Below, one piece after another: positions 23,341 through 34,742 of a stretch of DNA of 64,000 nucleotides. The translations under genes were made by a program, and so were the position numbers. The notes under the pieces are model-generated. The model worked only from the letters and a program-made list of their open reading frames with translations, was not told the DNA's origin and ran no database searches. Numbering within the stretch: the first letter of the stretch is position 1; every line of letters begins with the position of its first letter. The stretch comes from Polytrichum commune (lineage: Eukaryota; Streptophyta; Polytrichopsida; Polytrichales; Polytrichaceae): the NCBI GenBank assembly GCA_950295325.1, contig OX485805.1, positions 23,113,501 through 23,177,500 of the forward strand, given 5' to 3'.

Positions 23341-24350
23341 TTAAGAGAAGTTGGAGGTTCATTAAAATGAGACTTATATCTTATGTTGCTACTTTTGGTG
23401 TGACATATGCGAGTCTCAAAACCATCACCCGGACTAGGACGCTTAAGGGTGGTGGGTTTGGCTTCACACTTTGCTACCACTTGGTCTAAGTTTCTAGGTG
23501 TTGGACTATGTGCAGGAGGGCGGGCCGAGTTCTAAAGATATGGTTGTTCTTTGGCTTGGGGGGGCAGTGTGTTAAAAAGTTAAGGATATAGGTGCAAACA
23601 ACCACTATTTTATAGGGGGGTATTACTTTCAATTCTCTTCTTTTTTTCACATGCTATCATTATGTAAATTTCTACTTTGGGTTAATAGAAAAATGGCTTG
23701 CATTACTTATAATTCCAAATTACCTATTATTCCATACCTTATAGTACTTTAAAGATGTCCAATGCCATTTTTGATGCCCTATATTACTCTTAAGCCCAAT
23801 TATAATTTTTTGCTCCCATGTTTTTAAAATACCCTATTATTTGTTCGCACGTATATTGCTACTCCAACGAATGACTACCCCCCCCCCCCCGAGTTCTTTG
23901 GGTGTATTCGATCGGTGAGACTATTTTTGGTTAGGCAATTGTCCCTCATTTTCCTTGTTGCCGAGTGCCAGGTGCCCCGATTTCTTCCTACTTGTGTTGG
24001 TGTCAGTGGGGTGGCCTCCAAAATCATGTCGTGTGATCACGGATCCTCAAGTGTACTCTGAAGCCATATTCGACCGGGCCCTCCACCAAATCCTATTCCA
24101 ATGAATTTATATTCATGCGAGTCTTCACACATTATCAAATAGAATAAACCAACAATTACAAGTGCTCAGAAAGCCATAATCTCCAAGTTTTGTGTCAGAC
24201 CTACCTCCAAAAAATGGTTGTTGAAAATAGTCCAAGTGATCATGAAAGATGATCCATTCGATGCCATGTAGGAATCCATGTAAAACTTCACATCCATCCA
24301 TCTCGCATTCACCAACTCCATTGGTCCCTCAAGCGTAGTGTGAAGACTGA
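23341..24350. other. intergenic, no gene seen
   Basis: A poly-C run of about 12 bases lies at 23879-23890. Open frames are short and unrecognised, including an 85-codon minus frame at 24166-24423 that overlaps the tandem duplication. Confidence 0.35.
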
Positions 24351-24703
24351 ACTTGGACCGGCTCCACCTTTTCCACCAATGAGAGTGCTCCAAGTGTAAT
24401 TGGTCACGGGCTCTCAGTCTCATGGGTGAAGTGGCCCTAAGATTGCACGGATTGACCTCACGTGACTTGGAACTGAGGACCCCGTGAACAGGCCCTAAGA
24501 TATAAGAAGTGAGCGGGGTGAGTCAGACTTGGACCGGCTCCACCTTTTCCACCAATGAGAGTGCTCCAAGTGTAATTGGTCACGGGCTCTCAGTCTCATG
24601 TGTGAAGTGGCCCTGAGATTGCACCGATTGACCTCACGTGACTTAGGACTGAGGACCCCTGTGAACAGGCCCTAAGATATAAGAAGTGAGCGGGGTGAGT
24701 CAG
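24351..24703 (+). repeat. recent tandem duplication, 176-bp unit x2
   Basis: Copy 1 spans 24351-24526 and copy 2 spans 24527-24703. Both start ACTTGGACCGGCTCCACCTT and end GAGCGGGGTGAGTCAG. Only a few substitutions separate them (for example CATGGGTGAAG against CATGTGTGAAG, TTGCACGG against TTGCACCG), so the duplication is young. Confidence 0.85.
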
Positions 24704-24831
24704 GGCCATGCATGATCATGAGCCCATCGTGAGGAGCTGGGGAACAGTGGATTTGGTGCTCATTTCATTCCCTTTTCTGTGCCGCTGCCACTGCTGCTTG
24801 CCTGTTATCTTATATGTTTGTTAGTCATGGT

Positions 24832-25068
24832 CAGTGATCGGGGAGATTTTTGGGCATACTAATCGGTTGAGATCCTAGTGTGTTTGCAAGTCCAACCGGT
24901 TACATGTTGTTGACATCCTCCAGTTTTTCCTTTATTAAATTGGGGTATATTCTTCTATAAATTCCTCTAAAATGATCGGTAATTCTCCTACAGTCTTGAA
25001 CTTCAACCGGTTATTCCTCAAACTCAACTGGTTCACCTATAACTAACTGCCGGTTCTCCCCATCATAG
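24832..25068 (+). mobile_element. MITE family Z, copy 1
   Basis: It starts TGATCGGGGAGATTTTTGGG and ends CCGGTTCTCCCCATCAT. The terminal inverted repeats are therefore about 12 bp (TGATCGGGGAGA), with one base lost in the right end. Internal landmarks: CGGTTGAGATCCTAGTGTG, GTCCAACCGGTTACATGTTG, TATAAATTCCTCTAAAATGA. It is about 235 bp, has no open frame, and forms part of the 310-bp left arm of a larger inverted repeat. Confidence 0.7.
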
Positions 25069-25137
25069 TTACTGATGGAGCTGTGGGATCAACCTCAAGA
25101 TTAGCTCCTTCCCGTTGTCAACGCATCCAAAGTTGGG

Positions 25138-25370
25138 TGATTGGGGAGATTTTTGGTCACAGTCGGTTGAGATCCTAGTGTTGGCAAGTCCAACCGCTTA
25201 CATGTTGACATCCTCTGGTTTTTCCTTTATTAAATTAGGGGTATATTCTTCTATAAATTCCTCTAAAATGATCGGTAATTCTCCTGCAGTCTTGAACTTC
25301 AACCGGGTTATTTCTCAAACTCAACCGGTTCACCTATAACTAACTGCCGGTTCTCCCCGATCATAGGTCA
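25138..25370 (+). mobile_element. MITE family Z, copy 2
   Basis: It has matching ends TGATTGGGGAGA and TCTCCCCGATCA, the cleanest termini in the family. It lies in the same orientation as copy 1, starting 70 bp after copy 1 ends, and occupies the loop of the surrounding inverted repeat. Confidence 0.75.
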
Positions 25371-25490
25371 TGGTCAAGTCGTTCACCATGGATGGAATCA
25401 ATATGCGAGACTCCTCACCCAGCTTTGGATGCGCTGACAAGGGGAAGGAGCTAGCCTCGAGATTGATCCCACAGACTCCATCAGTAACTA

Positions 25491-25728
25491 TGATCGGGGA
25501 GAACCGGCAGTTAGTTATAGGTGAACCGGTTGAGTTTGAGAAATGACCGGTTGAAGTTCAAGACTTCAGGAGAATTACCGATCATTTTAGAGGAATCTAT
25601 AGAAGAATATACCTTGATTTAGTAGAGGAAAAACTGGAGGATGTCATCAACATGTAACCGATTGGACTTGCAAACACACTAGGATCTCAACCGATTAGTA
25701 TGCCCAAAAATCTCCCCAATCACTGCTG
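25491..25728 (-). mobile_element. MITE family Z, copy 3 (inverted)
   Basis: It reads TGATCGGGGAGAACCGGCAG at its left edge and AAATCTCCCCAATCACTG at its right edge, the reverse orientation of copies 1 and 2. With its 75-bp left flank (GGATGCGCTGACAAGGGGAA) it forms the right arm of the inverted repeat whose left arm is 24832-25140. Confidence 0.75.
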
Positions 25729-27024
25729 ATCATCAGTAGAGTAAGTGTAGCTATGGTTACAGCCTATGTGTGTGAGATAAGTACTGCCGGCGTTTATTAA
25801 ACGGTGTAAGCTAAGGAGTACGGTTTGCTGCTCCAGTGTCCAACAAACAGTCCAAGTGAACGCCAATCATAACCTGCAAAACTGGCAGGGGCGGGGGACC
25901 ACACTATCTTACACAACTAGAGTAGGCATACTTATTTCCATTAACTTCAGCAATTTTGCATATGTGTGGTACGTGTGTGATATTGGGGTGAGTTTTTACA
26001 CGTCTGGAAATCACTATCACAATGTTTAACCAAAAAAAGGACAATTTATTGGCTCTCTCTGTAGGACGAAGACTATGCATCAACTTCTTCGTTTCAAGAG
26101 CAAATTTCCTAACCACTTTGTGTTCACACTTGGACGTTACTTGTTCTTGTTATTTTTGGTCCACTTTATTTAATGTGGATGTTAACTATAGTTTGTATAT
26201 AAGTGCTCCCTCAAATGCATTGAAAGAAATCTAGTTAACTATAGTTATTCCGGTAGTTCTTGATTATTTATTTTAAAAATTTCGGGTGATAAATGAGTAG
26301 CTTCAATCTTTGACCCGTATTTGAGAAGAAGGTGCACAAAATCCAAGAAAGGTTTGGTATAGTGAATAGCCATGAATTGGCATGAGCAAAGTGGACAACT
26401 ACAATTATAGTCTTTCATAATAAAGAACAGAGCCTCACGGTTCTACCGTTTTCTTTATTTTTAATTTGAAATTACTGCAAATTTTCAAAGGCAAGATTTC
26501 CTTTCAACTCGTATTCACTACACATGTCAATTTATTTATGATAATTAGGAGACGAAAACGTGAGTGAAATTAATAGGTGTCCTTTTCAAGGAACTTAAAT
26601 ATGTGTCCTTTTAACTTACTTTTTCCATCACGTCAAATGTGATGGTTACATGTGTGATTCTTCATGAAGTTGTCTCCATCACGTTAGAAATGACAACTAC
26701 GTGTGTGTAACTTCAAGACTTTAGGGGACTCTACGTATTTAGTTTTGGGAGGATATCAGAAATGGGTATGTGTGCTCTATCTCAGCGCATGAGTCACCCT
26801 GCTAACCATGTGAAACTAAGTGGACATAGGATAATTATTAGTAAGGTATGTGTCATGTTATGGACACTTCTAGCTTCGTATACTTCTTCGGCTATTGAAC
26901 CATATTGGGAATTGTCTCATCTTGTCAGCAATTGTGAATCATGTCAATTATTATTGCAAGTTTTGGAAAGCGAACTTGAGATGCAAAAGTCATACAAGTA
27001 CGAGGGAACATAGCATGTGATATT
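25729..27024. other. intergenic, no gene seen
   Basis: AT-rich DNA. The words TAGTTAACTATAG and AACTATAG recur near 26190-26240 and again at 28.7-28.8 kb. The longest frame (26762-27013) has no recognisable domain. Confidence 0.35.
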
Positions 27025-27560
27025 AAGGTTAAGATTTTACATTAGAGTCTAGATCCAATGTTTGAAGAAATGAAATGTCCTTAATGTTGTATATAAAGTA
27101 TGTGATATATATTTGGGAGTTTTATTAATTAAGGGGTCCTCATGCAAGCACCACCAAAAGGGACCGTGCTCAAATAAGCCTCAACTACAACTCATAGAGC
27201 CTCCTCGAATAACCATGCTTGGTTCTCACTTTGCTAATAATAAAAAGAGGAACCGTGCTTCTCCGTTGACCGCAATATTGCAATATTGATCACAAGCACT
27301 CCCCAATTGAGCATTGTATAGCTACTTTGTTTAGCCTTCTTCCATGTGTGACTTCAATGCACCAAGTGTGGGGATCTTGGAAACCCTACCATGGAGCTTA
27401 AAGATGCACCAAAAACTTCCTCAATATCAAGTTCCTTTCAAGCTTAGATTGTGTTGCGATTTGGATATAGTCGTCCTCGTATTATGTGATGGATCAAACA
27501 AACCCCTCAACGCATTGCCTACATCCAATTAGTTTCCTCGTACTCATGCTACGAGGCATC
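27025..27560. repeat. dispersed repeat D, copy 1
   Basis: About 535 bp matches 37425-37985 in direct orientation. Shared phrases include AGATCCAATGTTTGAAGAAA, GTTGTATATAAAGTATGTG, AATAACCATGCTTGGTTCTC, GAGCATTGTATAGCTACTTT and TTGGATATAGTCGTCCTC. Identity looks like 85-90% by eye. It does not read as an intact protein in any frame. It is most likely part of a larger transposon of unknown class. Confidence 0.65.
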
Positions 27561-28690
27561 TTATGTATTCACAATAAGTGTGACTATCTTGAGTAAGAAA
27601 AAAAATGTCATGATACACCCGAGAACCTTTTGATGCATTCACAACAAGCCATGGGAGCCAACCATTTAAGTCCTTTCAACTTAAACCATAGGAAGTTTTG
27701 ACTCTATTTGATCCTTGAGTGATTTGCGATACCAGAATATTATGGAAATTAATGACATGGACGAATTATTGTGGTCGATAATACCCATGTAAAATTGCAA
27801 ACATTTGACATAAATTTATTGTTAAAAAAAATCTCACCTAGACTCACTATGAAGTCCAAAATAGGTTTGACTATCTTATGTCTTCATTCATCGTATATAA
27901 GTAGGATGAAAAACTGCATACATGATAAAGATGGTCAAACAAACAACCCCTTTGTATAACAATATTAAGAGAGGGAGAGAGAAAAAAAAATCCATTCGAC
28001 TCTTTAATCCAAGTAGAGGCCATGGCGAGTGTGTTTCTATGAATTCTTAGTGGAACCGGTCATTTACAACCGACATTTGTCCTCGTGTTAGATTTTAAAT
28101 TCATATACCTATCTCCATGTTGTATTATGCCTAGCATGCACACCCTAACTATTTTTCAACCCCATGTTTGGTACATATCATTCACCATGAACTAGCTCTC
28201 TCCCATATTCAACATTGAATATGGGTGCAAGAGGATCTTCATGGTAAATTACCATGATAATTCTCATTTTATTCCATGATCCATATTACAAGCTTGGAAG
28301 GCTCAATGTTGTAATGTGACCACCAACATAAATACCCCAACGGTGCATCGACAAGTAACATAATTTCTTCAACACGGCCACATTCTTATGTGGACTCAGA
28401 GAATAATAACTTAATGTAGTTCTTGACTAAAAATGATGACATTCTTGGAAATCAAGAATTTTAAATTCAATTTGAGAATTGCTAGGTGAGGCAACCACAA
28501 TTGGATTATGACATAGATGGGTGATGATGAAAAATGTTATGAGCGAGTAAATTGTCATTGATTTCTGAAGATATTGTTACAACTACTTGTTTTAGCACCA
28601 CTAAATGACATTGTCCCGAGTTAGAGAACATAAAGTTCATAACACATACCAAGGATTGGAAATAAAAACGTGTCTCCAAATCTTGGACAA
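27561..28690. other. intergenic, no gene seen
   Basis: AT-rich. Weak similarity to 38.0-38.26 kb continues (for example TTTGTCCTCGTGTTAG against TTTGTCCTCGGGGTTAG), suggesting that repeat D once extended further. Confidence 0.3.
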
Positions 28691-28850
28691 TTGTCAAAAT
28701 AACTATAGTCAACTAATTGTTTTCAATACATTTTAGGGAACAATTATAGTTAACTAGGAAAATTCAAACAACTATAGGTAACTAGAAAAAAAAATGAGAC
28801 CATATTCAAAAACAATTGTAGTTAGCTAGAAAAATTTCAAACAACTGATC
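28691..28850. repeat. degenerate minisatellite, about 50-bp period
   Basis: Three units share AACAATTATAGTTAACTAG, then GAAAATTCAAACAACTATAG-like text, with variants ACAATTGTAGTTAGCTAG and AACTATAGGTAACTAG. Confidence 0.5.
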
Positions 28851-29078
28851 GTTCCATACTGAAGACTATTGCTTGATCAAAGATGTTGAATGAATGTGTG
28901 TGTGTGTGGTGAAGAAGTGTCAAGTAGCTAGGATGGTTGATGGTAAGAACGAGTTTGATCGGTAAGTGTAAATACGAAAAACAACTAGATTGCAAGTGAA
29001 GCAATTAATTACGAGCATGGATCGGTAGACTAATATCGTGGATCGATCGAGTGTTGGTGCAGGAGGAGGATGACTTGG

Positions 29079-29214
29079 TTGAGTTAGGGCTAGTTTCCAT
29101 GTAGACTACTCGTCCACTAGATTCTAGTGAAATGGTCGAGTCAACCTCATGGAATCTACATTTCCATAGAATCTAGTGGGCGAGCGGTCTACATGGAATC
29201 TAACCCTTAATGTG
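29079..29214. mobile_element. short foldback MITE, TIR GGGCTAGTTTCCATGTAGAC
   Basis: The left arm reads GGGCTAGTTTCCATGTAGAC then TCGTCCACTAGATTCTA. The right arm, reverse-complemented, reads GGGTTAGATTCCATGTAGAC then CGCCCACTAGATTCTA. Both ends are flanked by TTA, the 3-bp target duplication typical of PIF/Harbinger. The arms are about 42 bp around a 40-bp loop. Confidence 0.65.
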
Positions 29215-29837
29215 CAATGGGATTAAGTTATATAGTAGCCAACTAGGTTGCGCTCAACTTTAGTTAACTACACTTTTTGGGCAAGTCAAATCAAGAACAA
29301 CTATAATTACGAAAGGTGACTAGGTAACGAATAGTTGAATTAGTTGTTTAGTCGTCCAAGGTTTGCATGTCTCCCTATTCGACAGTCGATTCCTCCCAAT
29401 TAAACATACTAGAATAGTTCAAAATCCTCAACCCTTATTCACGGGTTACGTTGGCTTAAAATATGCATATTTGGACTTCACAATAGTAATCAACTTCTTC
29501 ACCACCTCGGTAGGTGTTATGAACTTTCACCCAAGTCCAAGGATGACTCATCACAAGGCCTCTCATGAAACACACATTTCCTTGATTTCAATTAATAATA
29601 AAAATTAACTAATTATTTATTTTTAATTTTAAAAATCCAACCTGGCTGGCAATCCCATATATATTGCAGAAACCATGGAATATCGAACTCCAAGATGGAG
29701 TCTCATCATAAAATTTCAGTATTATAGGCACTTCAGTCGATGCATCTCGGGTCGTGTATTGGGAAGATGCCTCCACATTCCAGTAGTTTAATTTTTTTGA
29801 ATATGGGCGTGTTTGTATGTGAATACACAGGTTCAGC

Positions 29838-30112
29838 CACACTATTTACGGTATGCAGTGTCACATGTATAATACACGGATCATCCCAATTAGTGCGTGT
29901 TACTATTCAGAGTTACGCCGTGCTACGACTATTTAATGAGAATGTGATATTTTATCAAGCAAAGCCATTAGTGTTCTACAATGTCCAAACAACCTATTGA
30001 ACTTTTTGTTAGTTAAAATTTAAACTATTGAGTAAGACATTATTGCTTTGCATAACTCCGAATAGTAGCACACACTAATTGGTATAAACAGTGTAGTGTC
30101 TCTTACCCTATT
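29838..30112. mobile_element. foldback MITE (family F), copy 2
   Basis: The arms carry AATTAGTGCGTGTTACTATTC then AGAGTTACGCCGTGCTACGA on the left. On the right, reverse-complemented, they read AATTAGTGTGTGCTACTATT then CGGAGTTATGCAAAGCAATA. The loop includes TTTTATCAAGCAAAGCCATTAG, also found in other family members. Confidence 0.55.
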
Positions 30113-31396
30113 TTGATGCGTATGTTGGGTTACACTAATGATCAACAACTTCGCCATTAGAGTCACCTCGTGCACTTGGCGGTCAAGAGCGCTTACTAAC
30201 AACTTGGCATGAGCGTGTTCAAAAATGTTTCGAGGTGTATGCCTATGTTACATATTGGGTCTACGAGTTGATCAAAATGTGCACAAATGACACTTGACAT
30301 TAGTATGCTTAAGAATATCTTCATTTTCATGTATTAAAATGTAACCACATGACATTTGCCATTAGTTTGTCTTCCTATTGCATACTAAAACGCAAACTAT
30401 TGTCTCCAGTATCCCAATGTGCTATACACTAAAGGTCATAATGCAAATACTTTCACTCAAGAAAGTTACTTATGTTGACGAGTAGTATTGTATTGGCAAT
30501 TAGTGGATGTGACACTTCAAGTCCATACTTGTTGGCACCTAGTTTAGGCCCTTCAAAAGCAGTGTCCTCCCCCTTGGTAGGTGTTGTGAACATTCACCCA
30601 CATGAAATCCTAAGTCCATATAAGTTGCAAGTTCTACACTTTGACATTTAAATTGTCTTCAAAATTTTCACTTGAATCTCGACAAACAATGGAGAGAATA
30701 GAACAAAGTATGTGGGGTCTTTTTGTGGTCACCTTTCCTACTTAGACCCTTATGACCAAGTGGTATATGAGAAGGTGTGTGATTGAATATGGAGACCAAA
30801 AAGAGATATGTTACAATGAGATTGGACTATTGTAGTACATGGGCAAGCTGTACAACAAAAAGTCACACATTAATGAATAAAAAATAAAAAAACAATTGTC
30901 ACATTCAAAGTTCCTTGATGTCACAAAATCATCTTTTAATAAATAGACTCCACCAAAAATAAAAAATAAAAATCACAAATAATATAATCAATACCAAACT
31001 TGCCCATGTTCTACAGTATGTGCACAAAGTGTATTAACCACTGAAGTGATTGTAGGCTTGACAGGGAATACCATTTTTATTTTATTTTTTAAAAAGAAAT
31101 TGGTGGTGGGGGGGGGGGGTATGTGATTTTTGGATGCATATTTGACATCTTCACTTTGGAGTCTTCTAACTTTTTGCATTTCTACTCCACTTACGAAACT
31201 TGAATAATAATATTGTTATTTGTAATTGTTGCTAACCAAATCAGTTTACATGTGTCACAAGCCGATCCAATAGTCAAAAACGTTTGTGCAGTTAAAAGTG
31301 TCCACGAAGGGTTGCATACCCTACATGATGCCTTTGTACAAGATGTGTGTGCCTTAAGTGGCTACTCTCCTTAATCCAACACCTTTATTTGTGTGG
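30113..31396. other. intergenic with repeat remnants
   Basis: 30385-30425 (TGCATACTAAAACGCAAACT, then CCCAATGTGCTA) is the reverse complement of a stretch near 12162-12212 in OSCA intron 6, so a longer family F relative may occupy both sites. Weak R1-like words occur on the minus strand near 30750-30830. A G-run lies near 31109-31119. No gene is seen. Confidence 0.4.
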
Positions 31397-31398
31397 TA

Positions 31399-32382
31399 CA
31401 GTCAAGACTCTATAAATGTTACAGGTCGGGAATAGCAAAAAAATAACATATGTAGAATTCTAACAAGTAACACTTATAGAATTCATACCGATGATTAATA
31501 ACATTTATAGAATAACACTTAAAATTTTCTGAAAATGAAGAAGATAACGTTTTATAAAAATAAAAAACGAAAGTACAAATGATAATACATAATTCAACTA
31601 AACTAATTGAAAGAAATAATCTATGTAGTGGTAACTTGACTAGATTCTTCCAACTAAACTAACCAAAAGAAAGAGTTTATAGTAGTATGATGAGAAGCTT
31701 CCAAATGATGAGATGAAACTTCCTTTTGGAGTCCTTGAATGCTCTTGATGTGTGATAGGGCATCATTTGGTCTTTATTCAAAGCATTTCTTCAAAGTATC
31801 TAGAGAACGCTCAGCAACACTAAATCCTACAACTTCTTCTACCACATCAACCATAACCTCATCAACATCGATTTCTTGATGTTATGAGGAATACATATCC
31901 AAAAACTCCTCATCGGTAGGTTCATAGGGGTTGTTTAAATCAAACTCCGTCTCATACTTGAGGTATTCATGAGCATTCATCACATCACCCACCTCACTAT
32001 CAGATGACAACAATGTCAGTTGAAGAAGTAGAGTAGCAACTTCATCAACCTCTACCAATCGCCTAGCTTCCTCTATCTCCCTCTCAATAAAGATCAAAAG
32101 AACACCCGTGTGCCTCCAACAATTTTGAATTGTTCGCAAAGAATATGGGATAAATGTGATTACATGTTTAAAATTTATGCTCTCGTATATTATTACCTTG
32201 ATTTTCTCAAAATTAACACTTATAGAGGTGCAATTAACAAAGAAGGGAGTAGAGCATCTTATAACACTTAACACATAACACTCACTAGTCTTACTGATTG
32301 TGTTTTTGTAGGGGAGTAAAATTTTGTTAACATATATGAAATTATAACGCTTATAAGGGTAACACTTATAGAGTCTTGACTA
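31399..32382 (-). mobile_element. pogo/Tigger-like DNA transposon relic
   Basis: The left terminus CAGTCAAGACTCTATAAATG and right terminus CTTATAGAGTCTTGACTA are inverted repeats. Each is flanked by TA (31397-31398 and 32383-32384), the Tc1/mariner target duplication. On the minus strand a frame at 31882-32274 contains TIQNCWRHTGVL, the signature just before the C-terminal acidic region in Tigger/pogo (CENP-B-like, DDE_1) transposases. It is followed by EPTDEEFLDMYSS and a stop. Downstream in another segment an acidic stretch and an SLDTLKKCFE-like helix resemble the family C-terminus. The helix-turn-helix and DDE core are gone, so this is an internally deleted, inactive copy. Confidence 0.75.
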
Positions 32383-32386
32383 TATA

Positions 32387-32815
32387 AAGTAGAAATATCA
32401 TAACCCGTTAACCACCCTCTAGCCGTGTACTAGACCGCCGTCATATTGGTAAAGCGTCATTTCTAAAACCGATTATGGCTCGGCGGCAACTTTAATGCGT
32501 GTACACTTAGTGTAGCCAACGGGGGTCAAGTGTTAATGTACTCATGAGGTAACTGATTTAGGCGATGTTTTGTATGGAAATGTGGATTACCGTGTTTGGT
32601 GTAGGGAGAATCTAGTGAATGAGTAGGGGTTTGGACAACTTTCCACTTCGAAAAATTGTAGCATTTTTTGTATAGGGTAGAAAAAATATGAAACAACTTG
32701 CATTCTTCATGAATCCTTCTCATCTATCTTGGAAAATTATCTCATGATTGTCATACCAGCTCTTCAATGCGTATCACCTTGTTTTCATGGGTTATGGTAT
32801 TTCTACCTTATGGGA
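32387..32815 (-). mobile_element. MITE family A, copy 1, abutting the pogo relic
   Basis: The ends GTAGAAATATCATAACC and GGTTATGGTATTTCTACCTTA are terminal inverted repeats of about 20 bp. It matches 35638-36048 in the opposite orientation along its whole length. Shared landmarks include TAGACCGCCGTCATA, GATTTAGGCGAT, GTGTAGGGAGAATCTAGTGA and GACAACTTTCCACTT. It begins within 5 bp of the pogo element's right target site. Confidence 0.7.
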
Positions 32816-33139
32816 TGGCTTCTAGTTACGAACTGACTGGATTTTGCACTCTGGACCAACCATTCTATAGTCAATAGTCAGGAAGGGCCTATGTGAGCAC
32901 CTCGAGAGAAAGAGAACCTTCACTTTGACCTACTACAACTTTTGCATGTCAACTCCGATTAATAAACTTGAATTGATAATCTTCACGATTTGCAATTGCT
33001 AACCGGAGGAACCAGTTCCTAGTCCAATCCAACGATCACAAATGTATGTGGAATTGTTAGTGCCCACAACGGGACCATGTATATTAACAACTTTGTTATA
33101 GGCCCGATAATGAACATGGTTATGAGGGCCTATGCGATT

Positions 33140-33178
<39 letters not shown>

Positions 33179-33713
33179 AGTTTGACCTACTCATATTACT
33201 ATTGCATATCAATTACGGCCACGGTTGTCCTACGAACAGACACTTTATTCACTCCGGTCCCTAGTAGGGACCGGAGTTCTTCTTCTTCTGCATATCAATT
33301 ACTCTTATGGAACCTAAAATGACAAACATCTTGATTCACAATTGCTAGTTGAACAAAGCTAAACTCCAGTATGCATGCAATGGTCAGAAGTGTATGTGGA
33401 TTTGGAAGTGCCCACAATAGGATGACATATCTTTAAGTACAATTACAGTCCATACACATTGTTCTACACAAGCTCATGAACTTGGATTGCTTCCATAATT
33501 CTCATTCAATTTTTGAAAAGTAAGGTAAGCAAACCTACTATGGTTAGTTATCCCAAATGAGTGTGATCCTAAGAACAAACACCAAAAAGACATGTTCAAA
33601 ACTTGTTAACCACTCTAGACTCTATAGTCAACATAAGGTTGGGGAGGGGCAAGCAATGTGATCGAATTATGGCTCCATGACCATCACCTTTGGAACCTTT
33701 GTTATCTAAATTC
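32816..33713. other. intergenic with (GA)n microsatellite
   Basis: An uninterrupted GA run lies at 33143-33176. Minus-strand R1 words (ACACCAAAAAGACATGTTCA, GACTCTATAGTCAAC) lie at about 33577-33627. No gene is seen. Confidence 0.5.
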
Positions 33714-34070
33714 AGGGCGAGCTCCAAAATTCTACGTGATTGAACCCAACTTCTCCATCCACACTTGCAAATCAACCAAAATGAAGAGTTAAAGAATCGG
33801 AGTTGTAATTCATCATGAAAATGGAAGCAACCAACATGGTAAGAGTTGTCTACCTTAAGGACAAGTTCTACCGTATCATCGTCATATGACTTCGGGGCAA
33901 GCTCCAAATTTCCATGTGATTGAACCCAACTTCTCCATCCACACTTGTTGATCAACCAAAATGAAGAGTTAGCGAATTGGAGTTGTAATTCATCATGAAC
34001 ATGGAAGCGACCAAACCTGGTAAGAGCTGTCTACCGTAAGGACAAGTTTCTACCGTATCATCGCATGCTC
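33714..34070 (+). repeat. tandem duplication, about 179-bp unit x2
   Basis: Copy 1 starts GGGCGAGCTCCAAAATTCTA and copy 2, at about 33893, starts GGGGCAAGCTCCAAATTTCC. Both continue with GTGATTGAACCCAACTTCTC, ATCAACCAAAATGAAGAGTT and TACCGTATCATCG. They are more diverged than the pair at 24.4 kb. Confidence 0.75.
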
Positions 34071-34136
34071 TTCACGAGCGAGTCTCTTTTCCTTCCTTCC
34101 TTCCAGTTCCACCCAATTTTGTTTTCTAAGGGCCGC

Positions 34137-34662
34137 TTTACACCTAGATGCCGGGCCAATTCCTTCAGGCTGATTGTATGAAATTTAAGCCCTTCTTGGG
34201 TTGGAGACCGGCCTCAACTACACATTACAATAAGATTATAATGGGGGTCGATTTTCCCATATGTAAAGGCCTTAGGGCCAAGAAGCTAGGCCGATTCAAT
34301 AAATATAGCATAATCCAACGGATCTAGCATAATCTAGCATAGAGCCATTCACATTTCCGCATAATTCAACGGATATAGTTCACTAAAAAAGGTCATATTT
34401 TATTAAAAAAGTTTATTGAAATATGACATTGGCCCCGAGGCCAAGAATTGGCCCTCCATTTTGGGTGCACCCAATTCAACGAGCTCGGGCCGTGTTAGAC
34501 CATGCATTTTTTGATCAAAAAATTCATACCATCAAACCGACCCGACCTCTGGGTGTGAAGGGGTTGGGGCCGATTTCAGCTTGTTGGCCAATCACAAGTG
34601 AGGATTTCAAGCCTCTTACACAACAAAGTGGCCCGGCCTCTAGGTGTAAAGCGGCCCTTAGT
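34137..34662 (+). mobile_element. MITE family B, copy 1, about 525 bp
   Basis: The terminal inverted repeats are GGGCCGCTTTACACCTAGAT... at the left and ...CTCTAGGTGTAAAGCGGCCC at the right, extending about 30 bp into the GGCCCGGCC region. Flanking trinucleotides are TAA and TTA. The interior has no open frame of note, and includes GGGTGCACCCAATTCAACGA and AATATGACATTGGCCCCGAG. Confidence 0.8.
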
Positions 34663-34742
34663 AGAATCCAAACAACTTAAGCAACGACACTAGTGAGGGC
34701 AACACGAGGGGTGCAGAAGGGTGGCACAAGCGCCACCAGATT

